DNA of 6,669 bases from Candidatus Njordarchaeota archaeon. GTDB lineage: Archaea > Asgardarchaeota > Njordarchaeia > Njordarchaeales > Njordarchaeaceae. Below are positions 1 through 5,530 of the stretch, piece by piece. Under the pieces are notes generated by a model. It was not told the origin of the DNA and did no database searches. It worked only from the letters and a program-made list of their open reading frames with translations. The stretch spans positions 1 to 6,669 of the forward strand of contig JAHQWF010000108.1 in assembly GCA_029856055.1 (NCBI GenBank). The letters are read 5' to 3'. A program made the translations under genes and the position numbers. Numbering within the stretch: the first letter of the stretch is position 1; every line of letters begins with the position of its first letter.

Positions 1-1131
1 GTCATAGGTGATGTCCTACAATCTAACATTAAACCATGGAGACGTTCCGAGAAATTAGGTGATGTCCTACAATCTAACATTAAACCATGGAGATATTTCA
101 GGAAATTAATAGATAATGTGATTATTAGTTCATACGATTTCTTGACCAGGAAAGGGGCGTTGATAAGGGTAAAAAAGAAAGGAGGTCTGAGAGAATATCT
201 GGATTTAAGAGACGATATTAAGCTTTGGCTTGATAGTGGGGGCTTCCAAATAATGAAAAAAGGCTTACATATCCCCGTAGAAAAAATCGAGAACCTTTAT
301 AGAGAGTTAGATGTTGATTATTATATTTCTCTAGATAACCCGGCTACCCCAACTGATGATATTTCAGCAATAAGTAAGAAAATAAGGAGAAATGTAAGGA
401 ATTATGAGTATTTGCGATCCAAACTGCAGGATAAAGTGATTATACCCGTTATTCATTTTTCACCTAGATTAGATGATTACAGAAAATTAGTTCAGATATA
501 TGTCAAAAAGATTGGTTGCGATTTAATAGCTTTCGGAGGATTTGTTCCTCCCTTACTGTCCGTAAAAGGAACCAAAAAATCCAGATTAAAAGGAATTCTA
601 GCACTTCAATATTTAGCTAATCTAGTTGATAGAAATCGAATACATGTTATGGGGGTTGGTGCTGCAACAACTATATCAATACTAAATGTTCTTAGAATCA
701 AATCAACGGACTCTGCATCATGGAGAGTTAAAGCTGCATATGGTAAAATAATCTTACCTTGGGGTGGTGAAAGACATGTAACCGATCGTAAAGTGAATTT
801 TGGTAAAAAGAAATTAACTAGAGATGAGCTTGAAGAATTAATAAATCTCATCAAAGAAATGAAAAATTTTTCTTTAAAGAACAATCATAAAGACATACGA
901 GAATATCTTATAAAAAATGTTTTTAAGAAATTTGAGACAAGAGCATTATTTAATCTATGGATCGTTCTAACTCTATCCAAGAAAATACCTCCTAAGACGG
1001 GGACATTTAAATCTATTTATCATCTTTCTAGACACATAGTTAATTTAGATCAAGGCCAAATAGAGGAGATCTGGGGTAAAATCGATAATATAAAGCAAAC
1101 AGATCTAATGAAATATATCAATAAGAACTAA
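1..1131 (+). CDS. tRNA-guanine transglycosylase-like protein, DpdA-like branch (5' end outside window)
   Basis: Frame 1 is open from base 1 to TAA at 1129-1131 (376 visible residues). The only in-window start is GTG at 118, which has no Shine-Dalgarno and would cut into the fold, so I read this as a 5'-partial gene. Counting from GTG 118, TGT landmarks appear in order: LDSGGFQ at 38-44 (general acid/base Asp39), YISLD at 69-73, IPVIHF at 109-114 where TGTs have the VQGG strand, IAFGGFVP at 137-144 (TGT substrate loop GGLAVGE), and MGVG at 178-181 followed by TDSASW at 197-202, whose Asp198 aligns with the catalytic nucleophile. The CxCxxC zinc site of tRNA-modifying TGTs is absent; the C-terminal ~100 residues are Lys-rich, probably helical, and unlike a PUA domain. 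DSxSW and GGFVP resemble DpdA proteins, which swap guanine in DNA for a 7-deazaguanine. TGT fold: confident. DNA rather than tRNA as substrate: inference. It could also be an orphan TGT paralogue. Confidence 0.82.
   Translation, partial: VIGDVLQSNIKPWRRSEKLGDVLQSNIKPWRYFRKLIDNVIISSYDFLTRKGALIRVKKKGGLREYLDLRDDIKLWLDSGGFQIMKKGLHIPVEKIENLYRELDVDYYISLDNPATPTDDISAISKKIRRNVRNYEYLRSKLQDKVIIPVIHFSPRLDDYRKLVQIYVKKIGCDLIAFGGFVPPLLSVKGTKKSRLKGILALQYLANLVDRNRIHVMGVGAATTISILNVLRIKSTDSASWRVKAAYGKIILPWGGERHVTDRKVNFGKKKLTRDELEELINLIKEMKNFSLKNNHKDIREYLIKNVFKKFETRALFNLWIVLTLSKKIPPKTGTFKSIYHLSRHIVNLDQGQIEEIWGKIDNIKQTDLMKYINKN
5..106 (+). repeat. Two-copy 51-bp tandem duplication, in frame in the TGT-like gene
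   Basis: Unit 1 is 5-55 and unit 2 is 56-106. The first 38 bases (5-42 and 56-93) are identical; the last 13 differ at 5 positions, giving 46/51 identity. The period is exactly 17 codons and the gene frame stays open, so the protein carries LGDVLQSNIKPWR-type segments in tandem (first copy begins I-G-D). The second copy runs directly into the TGT beta-strand ahead of SSYDFL, so it is probably the native one and the first the added one. More copies may lie upstream. Two identical 38-base stretches imply a recent event, gene conversion, or an assembly artefact. Confidence 0.9.
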
Positions 1132-1180
1132 TGAAGCTATACTTTATTAAGGCAAGGCATAGGATCTGGCTAGAACTGAT

Positions 1181-1189
1181 ATTTATATG
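1181..1189 (+). promoter_or_regulatory. TATA-like box for the DUF429 gene
   Basis: ATTTATATG lies 41-49 bases ahead of the ATG at 1230. With the usual archaeal spacing of about 25 bases, transcription would begin near 1210, giving a leader of about 20 bases with no recognisable Shine-Dalgarno. No T-run follows the upstream gene's stop, so read-through from it is also possible. Confidence 0.5.
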
Positions 1190-1229
1190 AAGTATTTCAT
1201 TTTGCAATAAATTTATCAACAGAATATCC

Positions 1230-1853
1230 ATGATAGAATCAAGATTTTATAGGGGTAGAAGAGAAATTATTTCATTTGGGCTTGATCTGGCTGGTAAAGA
1301 AAATAAACAGAGCGGATTCGCCATTATTAGTTTTGGGGAACTAATGGATTACGGAGAATTATTCTCAAATAAAGAGATAATGGATTATATAGAGAGAGTT
1401 AATCCAGATATAGTTGCGATAGATGCTCCATTCAACTTACCTAAGAAAGGAAACATGAGAGATTGTGATCAAACAATGAAACAAATTGGGCTAAGTCCAT
1501 TACCACTAACTCTACCTGGAATGAAAATTCTAGTAGAGAGAGCTAAAATATTAGTTAATTGGCTAAATAATCTAGGTCTAAAAGCAATAGAGGTATTTCC
1601 TGCAGGAGCTTTAAGATTTCTCGGTTACGAGAAGAAACCAAAGAGCAACGCCCAGAGAATCAGAATCATCATAGATATTATAAAATCCCTCAATTTAGGG
1701 ACTAGAAAAAACATATATAAGATATCCCCAGATGCATTTGATGGATTAATCTGTGCAATTACGGGACTAGCCTATTTAACAGACAATTATGTCGAGATTA
1801 GAGGGGGAGAGTGCAGTATAGTATTTCCAGTCGAACTGAGCAAATGGAGATGA
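1230..1853 (+). CDS. DUF429 family predicted RNase H-fold nuclease
   Basis: This 207-residue protein has the DUF429 pattern. FGLDLAG at 16-22 is the first beta-strand with acidic Asp19. VAIDAPFNLP at 62-71 carries Asp65. RDCD at 77-80 and EVFPAG at 121-126 follow, and PDAFDGLICA at 167-176 supplies Asp168/Asp171. The spaced acidic residues are what an RNase H-like metal-dependent nuclease would use, and the family is annotated as a predicted nuclease on that basis; I know of no established substrate. ATG 1230 is the only start codon ahead of the core strand. No signal or membrane segment is visible, so it should be cytoplasmic. It sits 98 bases after the TGT-like gene with its own TATA-like box and ends in a T-rich tract. 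Family assignment is firm; nuclease activity is family-level prediction. Pairing with the TGT-like gene is only suggested by adjacency. Confidence 0.85.
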   Translation: MIESRFYRGRREIISFGLDLAGKENKQSGFAIISFGELMDYGELFSNKEIMDYIERVNPDIVAIDAPFNLPKKGNMRDCDQTMKQIGLSPLPLTLPGMKILVERAKILVNWLNNLGLKAIEVFPAGALRFLGYEKKPKSNAQRIRIIIDIIKSLNLGTRKNIYKISPDAFDGLICAITGLAYLTDNYVEIRGGECSIVFPVELSKWR

Positions 1854-1866
1854 TTTTCTTTATTTC
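1854..1866 (+). terminator. T-rich terminator after the DUF429 gene
   Basis: A pyrimidine stretch dominated by T (TTTTCTTTATTTC) begins right after the TGA at 1851-1853. Archaeal termination commonly needs only such a tract without a hairpin. Position fits; strength cannot be judged. Confidence 0.4.
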
Positions 1867-1876
1867 AAGAAAATAG

Positions 1877-1883
1877 TTTATAA
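1877..1883 (+). promoter_or_regulatory. TATA-like box for the class V aminotransferase gene
   Basis: GTTTATAAC around 1876-1884 is a good archaeal TATA match. A start about 25 bases on, near 1905, leaves a leader of about 35 bases that contains the Shine-Dalgarno at 1929-1933. A weaker alternative is the AATAAATA stretch at 1887-1894. Confidence 0.45.
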
Positions 1884-1928
1884 CTCAATAAATACCTTAA
1901 GATATCGTTATTCTTCTCCTGATTAAAA

Positions 1929-1933
1929 GAGGT
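1929..1933 (+). promoter_or_regulatory. Shine-Dalgarno GAGGT deciding the TTG start at 1942
   Basis: GAGGT pairs with the archaeal 16S 3' end and stands 8 bases ahead of TTG 1942. The first G of GGT is 11 bases from the start, the same distance (10-11) as at 3305 and 5212, which supports the TTG choice. Confidence 0.65.
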
Positions 1934-1941
1934 AAGTTGAC

Positions 1942-3063
1942 TTGAACTGGAATGATATAAGGCGTGATTTCTCTGTATTGAATGAAGTAACTTACATTAA
2001 TGCTGCATCAGTGGGAATAACACCTGAATCCGCTATTAGAGCAGCTAAGGCCTGGCTTAATGAGAGGAGATATGGAAACATGCATTGGATGGATTGGTAT
2101 GAGCGATACAAAAGTGCCTTGAAACTTTTTGCAAAACTCATAGGTGCTTCAGAGAATGAAGTTACAGGAACTTATAATACTACTGAGGGTTTGAACCTGA
2201 TAGCGAATTCAATTGATTGGAAGAAAGGACAAAACATAATTATTAACGATTTAGAGTTCCCCTCAAATACTTTTATATGGCAGGTAATAGCGAAGAGATA
2301 CGGATTAGAGTTAAGAGTTGTAAAAAACAAGAACGGTTACATAGAACTCAAAGATTACGAAAATGCAGTGGACAACAAAACAAAAGTGATAGCTGTTTCA
2401 TGGGTCGAGTTCTCAAATGGATATGTTCATAATCTACCAGAATTAGCTAAGCTAGCTCATAATCATGAAGCATATCTAATTGTTGATGGAATACAGGGAG
2501 TAGGATCACTAGAAATAAATGTAAATGAAACGAAATTAGATTTCTTAAGTTGCGGAGGCCATAAATGGTTGATGGGATTGCCCGGAGCGGGATTTATGTA
2601 TATTAGGCGCGATTTTCTAGAGGAAATCAATCCACCATTTGCTGGTTGGTTGGGAGACAAAGAACCGTTTAGATTTGATTATAGAGAATACCAGGCTCCT
2701 AAAACCGCTCGTAGATTTGATTTGGGGTCACCAAATTTCGTGGGGTATGTTGTTCTAGAGAAGACATTAGAGCTAATAAGTAAGATAGGGATAAGAAAAA
2801 TTGAGAATAGGAATAAGAGTTTAGCAAAGCTACTTATCGAATCAGTTGAGGGAGATATCGTAGTCGCTTCATCATTGATAAATAATGAACCAATGTCACC
2901 AATAGTGAGTTTAAGAATTGATGATGCTGAGAACGTATATAAAAAATTGAGAGAAAAAAAGATTATTGTAGCTCTAAGAAAGGGTAATATTCGTGTTTCA
3001 CCCCACTTCTACAATAATGAACAAGATATAGAAAAGCTATTAAATGAATTAAGGCGAATTTGA
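1942..3063 (+). CDS. Class V aminotransferase-fold PLP enzyme (isopenicillin-N-epimerase/SufS-like superfamily, not a desulfurase)
   Basis: This 373-residue protein is a complete fold-type I PLP enzyme. YNTTEGLN at 78-85 is the phosphate-binding turn. LIVDGIQGVGSL at 179-190 gives Asp182 (pyridine nitrogen) and Gln185. SCGGHKWLMG at 203-212 holds the Schiff-base Lys208 after His207. RVSPHFYN at 351-358 supplies the conserved Arg351 expected to bind the substrate carboxylate. Cysteine desulfurases have a mobile loop with a catalytic Cys just before this C-terminal motif; here the chain passes straight from VALRKGN to IRVSPHFYN and the only Cys is 204 beside the lysine. Cysteine desulfuration is therefore unlikely; an epimerase, lyase or transaminase reaction on an amino acid is more likely, substrate unknown. 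The TTG start is chosen from GAGGT 8 bases upstream. Cytoplasmic; transcribed on its own by the look of its flanks. Confidence 0.87.
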   Translation: MNWNDIRRDFSVLNEVTYINAASVGITPESAIRAAKAWLNERRYGNMHWMDWYERYKSALKLFAKLIGASENEVTGTYNTTEGLNLIANSIDWKKGQNIIINDLEFPSNTFIWQVIAKRYGLELRVVKNKNGYIELKDYENAVDNKTKVIAVSWVEFSNGYVHNLPELAKLAHNHEAYLIVDGIQGVGSLEINVNETKLDFLSCGGHKWLMGLPGAGFMYIRRDFLEEINPPFAGWLGDKEPFRFDYREYQAPKTARRFDLGSPNFVGYVVLEKTLELISKIGIRKIENRNKSLAKLLIESVEGDIVVASSLINNEPMSPIVSLRIDDAENVYKKLREKKIIVALRKGNIRVSPHFYNNEQDIEKLLNELRRI

Positions 3064-3095
3064 ACGAAACTATACCTAGGAGTTAGTGCTTAAAA

Positions 3096-3130
3096 TTTTT
3101 TAAATTAATCTATTTTTCTAGATTTTTATT
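3096..3130 (+). terminator. Multiple T-run terminator after the aminotransferase gene
   Basis: Three T-runs (3096-3101, 3113-3117, 3123-3127) follow the stop at 3063 by about 30 bases. Successive T-tracts are typical of crenarchaeal 3' ends. The rest of the 3064-3304 gap is A+T-rich, and apart from the pckA promoter and ribosome binding site I see no gene or RNA in it. Confidence 0.5.
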
Positions 3131-3210
3131 CATTAAGAATTAAAATTATGGATCTTTCATGAGAAATTAAATGATATTTTGTTAACTTTTTTAGCTATTT
3201 ATGATTTTTC

Positions 3211-3222
3211 ATATATATAAAA
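3211..3222 (+). promoter_or_regulatory. TATA box for pckA
   Basis: ATATATATAAAA is the strongest TATA match in the window. A start about 25 bases downstream, near 3240, leaves a leader of about 65 bases ending in the Shine-Dalgarno at 3294-3298. The gene is thus probably transcribed independently. Confidence 0.55.
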
Positions 3223-3293
3223 AGATTATAGTGTGAAAAATATTCTTCTACTCTTAGAATAGTTGATTATCGTTAAATAGTTCTCGAGATGTT

Positions 3294-3298
3294 AGGTG
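3294..3298 (+). promoter_or_regulatory. Shine-Dalgarno AGGTG supporting the ATG start at 3305
   Basis: AGGTG lies 6 bases ahead of ATG 3305. It overlaps GTG 3296, the upstream alternative start, and is only 3 bases from TTG 3302. The octamer GTTAGGTG (3291-3298) recurs at 5197-5204 ahead of the next gene with nearly the same spacing. A weaker GAGATG at 3286-3291 would serve GTG 3296. Confidence 0.6.
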
Positions 3299-3304
3299 TA
3301 TTTG

Positions 3305-5098
3305 ATGCTGAAGATTATTCCAGATTTAGAGAAACTCGACTCTAAAACATTTTTAGATACTTTCTTTAAGATACTTGAAATAAAGAGAAGGGCAGGATTA
3401 ACGCCAATTTTAGATAACCCGAAAGATTTATTTGATAGAGCTAAGCTATACGGCACACAGTACAAGAATGGATCATGGAACTGGGCATCTAATATTTGGT
3501 CTAGATCAGCAGCAAGTACTGTAGTCATAGATAATGATGAGCAGTTACAGTACGAGCACAAGCTATTAATGATGAGGGTATTGGAGCATATACTGGCACA
3601 GGGACCGTTCATTAAAGTTGATGGATACGTTGGTAAGCCGGGGACAAAAGCACAAATGCATGCAACTATATATGTTGATCCTCAATTCCCGGATCTCGCT
3701 TATAGATGGAGCCAATTAGTCTTCCCAGCGCCAACAGATGAAGAACCAGATGTAAGAATATTCGTTATTCCTCATTACTTAGGTAATCCAAATATTCCTG
3801 GCACTGACAAAATGCTAATGGTTATGAGGTTTCCTAACGCTAACTTCACTATTATAACGGTCAGTTCATATCAGGGAGAAATAAAGAAGGCCGCTCTAAC
3901 TCACTGGATAAATCACGTTTATAAGCGCGGAGGTACAGGAGAGCATGCATCTCTCAGAGAATTCACAGTTAAAACTATTGATGGTGAGTGGAAACGTATA
4001 GTTCTAGCGGTTTGGGGACTGACAGGAACAGGAAAATCTACTCATGGACTATACGTATTTACACCTGAAAACGCGAAAGTATATATCAAAGAGTTCGGAG
4101 TTAACCCCCTTGATTATGTTAAGGATCAAGTCATAAAGAATGACGATATAATCGCTATCTTTGAGGACACTGTTATTGGTTCGGAAAGAGGAGCTTGGAC
4201 AAAAACCGAGGATTTAACCCCAGAACAAGTAGCTATGTGGAATGGAGCAATGAGTCCTAGAGCACTTCATGAGAATACTGAATTCGATGAAAAAGGTTAT
4301 CCAAGCTTTAAGGGAGAATTATTCCAGTATTTCGGTAGACCTAATAGAAATTCCAGAAGCGTACTTTATCTTGAAGATACAGGCTATTTCGACGGAGACA
4401 TTCAATCCAGTGGCCCATTAACCACGGCTGTATTTCTATCACCAGGCTACTTCACCGATTATGCATGGGTTAAGATCGAGGACATAGCTTTAGCAGCTAA
4501 AGTACTTGCGGATGGTAGAACAATAGGTCACCCAGCCCAAGCTAAGGAAGTAGTTGGAAAAGTCAGATATGTCGCTAGGTACGCATTGCCATTCACAATA
4601 GGAGTAACAAGCACAGAGCACGTCGTTAGATTCTATAATTACTTAAAGAAGAGAAAAGAAGAAGGAAATCCAATAGAAGTATACTTATTCAATACGACGG
4701 GTAGAATAATAGCTCAGTATAGATGGGTTGAGAAGAAACTAGGGAACAAAGTAATTATGGCTCCCGAACCAGTACTGGTAGAAGTGAATGGCATACCCAA
4801 AGCTGTCGGCGGTGAGAGACCAACTATAGAAGAGACAGAGTTCTTTTTGCTTCAAGCCGTTAGAGGAGCCGTTAAGTATAAGCCTCATCCAGTATGGGGC
4901 GAGAAAGTTTTAGTTCCTAAAGATGTACCGGGAATACCGCAAAAAAGATTGAAACTGTTAGACCCAACTTCATACCTATCTATGGAGGAATTTAAGAGAT
5001 TACTGAAAGCACAGATAGAGGAAAGCAAGTTTTATCTAGATAAGAACTGCCCAAATCTACCAAAAGAAATATACAATGCAATGGACTTTGAAGATTAG
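3305..5098 (+). CDS. pckA: Phosphoenolpyruvate carboxykinase, ATP type
   Basis: The enzyme interconverts oxaloacetate + ATP and phosphoenolpyruvate + CO2 + ADP, at the gluconeogenic/anaplerotic branch point in the cytoplasm. Counting from ATG 3305 (597 residues): SRSAAS at 66-71 sits where the family has its oxaloacetate-binding GRSPKDK; SYQGEIKK at 188-195 matches YGGEMKK with metal ligand Lys195; His214 in GEHAS corresponds to the metal-binding His; GLTGTGKST at 238-246 is the P-loop; DD at 280-281 matches the kinase-2 metal-binding aspartates; NSRSVLYLED near 349-358 matches the NTR segment of the family. The P-loop is ATP-type, unlike the PSACGKTN loop of GTP enzymes. It is about 55 residues longer than E. 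coli PckA (540), with a longer stretch between P-loop and kinase-2 Asp pair (about 38 against 16 residues) and extra C-terminal length. GTP 3296 aside, the annotated start could be GTG 3296 or TTG 3302; I prefer ATG 3305 by Shine-Dalgarno spacing. Nucleotide preference is inferred from the loop, not shown. Confidence 0.9.
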   Translation: MLKIIPDLEKLDSKTFLDTFFKILEIKRRAGLTPILDNPKDLFDRAKLYGTQYKNGSWNWASNIWSRSAASTVVIDNDEQLQYEHKLLMMRVLEHILAQGPFIKVDGYVGKPGTKAQMHATIYVDPQFPDLAYRWSQLVFPAPTDEEPDVRIFVIPHYLGNPNIPGTDKMLMVMRFPNANFTIITVSSYQGEIKKAALTHWINHVYKRGGTGEHASLREFTVKTIDGEWKRIVLAVWGLTGTGKSTHGLYVFTPENAKVYIKEFGVNPLDYVKDQVIKNDDIIAIFEDTVIGSERGAWTKTEDLTPEQVAMWNGAMSPRALHENTEFDEKGYPSFKGELFQYFGRPNRNSRSVLYLEDTGYFDGDIQSSGPLTTAVFLSPGYFTDYAWVKIEDIALAAKVLADGRTIGHPAQAKEVVGKVRYVARYALPFTIGVTSTEHVVRFYNYLKKRKEEGNPIEVYLFNTTGRIIAQYRWVEKKLGNKVIMAPEPVLVEVNGIPKAVGGERPTIEETEFFLLQAVRGAVKYKPHPVWGEKVLVPKDVPGIPQKRLKLLDPTSYLSMEEFKRLLKAQIEESKFYLDKNCPNLPKEIYNAMDFED

Positions 5099-5145
5099 AA
5101 GAGCGAAATAAAATCTGCTGAAAACAAAAATAAGCATATTAGCAA

Positions 5146-5156
5146 TTTTTTATTTT
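5146..5156 (+). terminator. T-run terminator after pckA
   Basis: TTTTTTATTTT lies 48-58 bases after the TAG at 5096-5098, a typical archaeal T-tract terminator position. Confidence 0.5.
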
Positions 5157-5188
5157 ACTATCCCTGAAAAAGCATAATATAAGTGAAA

Positions 5189-5197
5189 TTATATAAG
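5189..5197 (+). promoter_or_regulatory. TATA-like box ahead of the broken surface-protein gene
   Basis: TTATATAAG is a clear TATA match. Usual spacing puts the transcript start near 5216-5220, which would make ATG 5218 leaderless and leave the Shine-Dalgarno outside the message. A second match, ATAATATAAG at 5174-5183, would start near 5203 and still exclude most of the Shine-Dalgarno. Which box is used decides whether the inverted repeat acts as DNA or RNA. Confidence 0.4.
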
Positions 5198-5199
5198 TT

Positions 5200-5204
5200 A
5201 GGTG
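5200..5204 (+). promoter_or_regulatory. Shine-Dalgarno AGGTG supporting a TTG start at 5212
   Basis: AGGTG stands 7 bases ahead of TTG 5212, matching the spacing at the aminotransferase and pckA starts. TTG 5212 and ATG 5218 are in the same frame, so the choice changes the protein by two residues only. Confidence 0.45.
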
Positions 5205-5224
5205 GCATGAATTGATCATGCCAC
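5202..5224. repeat. Perfect 9-bp inverted repeat over the start region of the surface-protein gene
   Basis: GTGGCATGA (5202-5210) and TCATGCCAC (5216-5224) are exact reverse complements separated by ATTGA (5211-5215). The left arm covers most of the Shine-Dalgarno, the spacer holds TTG 5212, and the right arm holds ATG 5218. As RNA it could close the ribosome site; as DNA it could be an operator for a dimeric regulator just downstream of the TATA box. Confidence 0.75.
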
Positions 5225-5250
5225 GTATAAAAACAGCTATTCTATTTAAG

Positions 5251-5255
5251 AAAAA
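5251..5255 (+). other. Frameshift site 1 (A5 run) in the surface-protein gene
   Basis: Frame 1 reads through LFKK to this run and meets TAA at 5278-5280. Frame 0, closed upstream by TAA 5247-5249, opens here into KFLLISAII, the hydrophobic core that should follow the Lys-rich N-terminus. Restoring a sixth A joins them. As a slippery site it reads G-AAA-AAT, not a canonical heptamer. Confidence 0.7.
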
Positions 5256-5525
5256 TTTCTTCTCATATCGGCTATAATTATAATAGCATCCTCTTATTCA
5301 TTAATAACTTGGTCTACGCAGTCAAACAAGTGCGTCTTTAAAATATACTTACGAGATAGCAAGGGAGAACCTATACGTGGTGTTTATGCCGCTGTTTGGA
5401 TGTGGTATCCCGAAGAGTCCTCACAGGTAATTGCATTAGTTCGAAGCGATTCAAATGGTGTAATTAAATTTGAGACAAACTGGAAGAAACTACTTGGTGT
5501 TTGGATTGATAGATATGAAAGTGGC

Positions 5526-5530
5526 AAAAA
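5526..5530 (+). other. Frameshift site 2 (A5 run) in the surface-protein gene
   Basis: Frame 0 reads RYESGKKKKLA and stops at TGA 5544-5546. Frame 2 continues KEEVGLIIHIYNPENN through to 6505 without a stop. Restoring a sixth A joins them as GKKEEVGL. The context C-AAA-AAG is close to, but short of, the classic A-AAA-AAG slippery heptamer. Confidence 0.75.

Noticed and set aside
5..93. Two 38-base repeats with a 13-base gap as the start of a CRISPR array
   Set aside because: The gap is far too short for a spacer, the two gap sequences are similar to each other, the period is a multiple of three, and the reading frame is open across both.
11..109. Two short open frames (ATG 11 and ATG 62), each preceded by a GGTG-like motif, as leader peptides
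   Set aside because: They exist twice only because the DNA is duplicated; both are about 15 codons and out of frame with the long open frame that explains the region.
606..884. 92-codon open frame on the - strand
   Set aside because: It lies antisense to the TGT core motifs and has no promoter or family resemblance.
2916..2937. TGATGA followed closely by CTGA as a C/D box guide RNA
   Set aside because: The boxes are only a few bases apart, the C box lacks its leading purine, no C'/D' pair exists, and it is inside the aminotransferase gene.
3292..3612. 106-codon open frame on the - strand over the pckA 5' end
   Set aside because: Antisense to well-supported PEP carboxykinase coding sequence; no family resemblance.
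5251..5256. Programmed -1 frameshifting similar to the A-AAA-AAT site known in a Sulfolobus fucosidase gene
   Set aside because: Only five A precede the T, so the zero-frame P-site codon would have to slip to GAA; not a canonical site. Kept as one possibility in the finding but not called.
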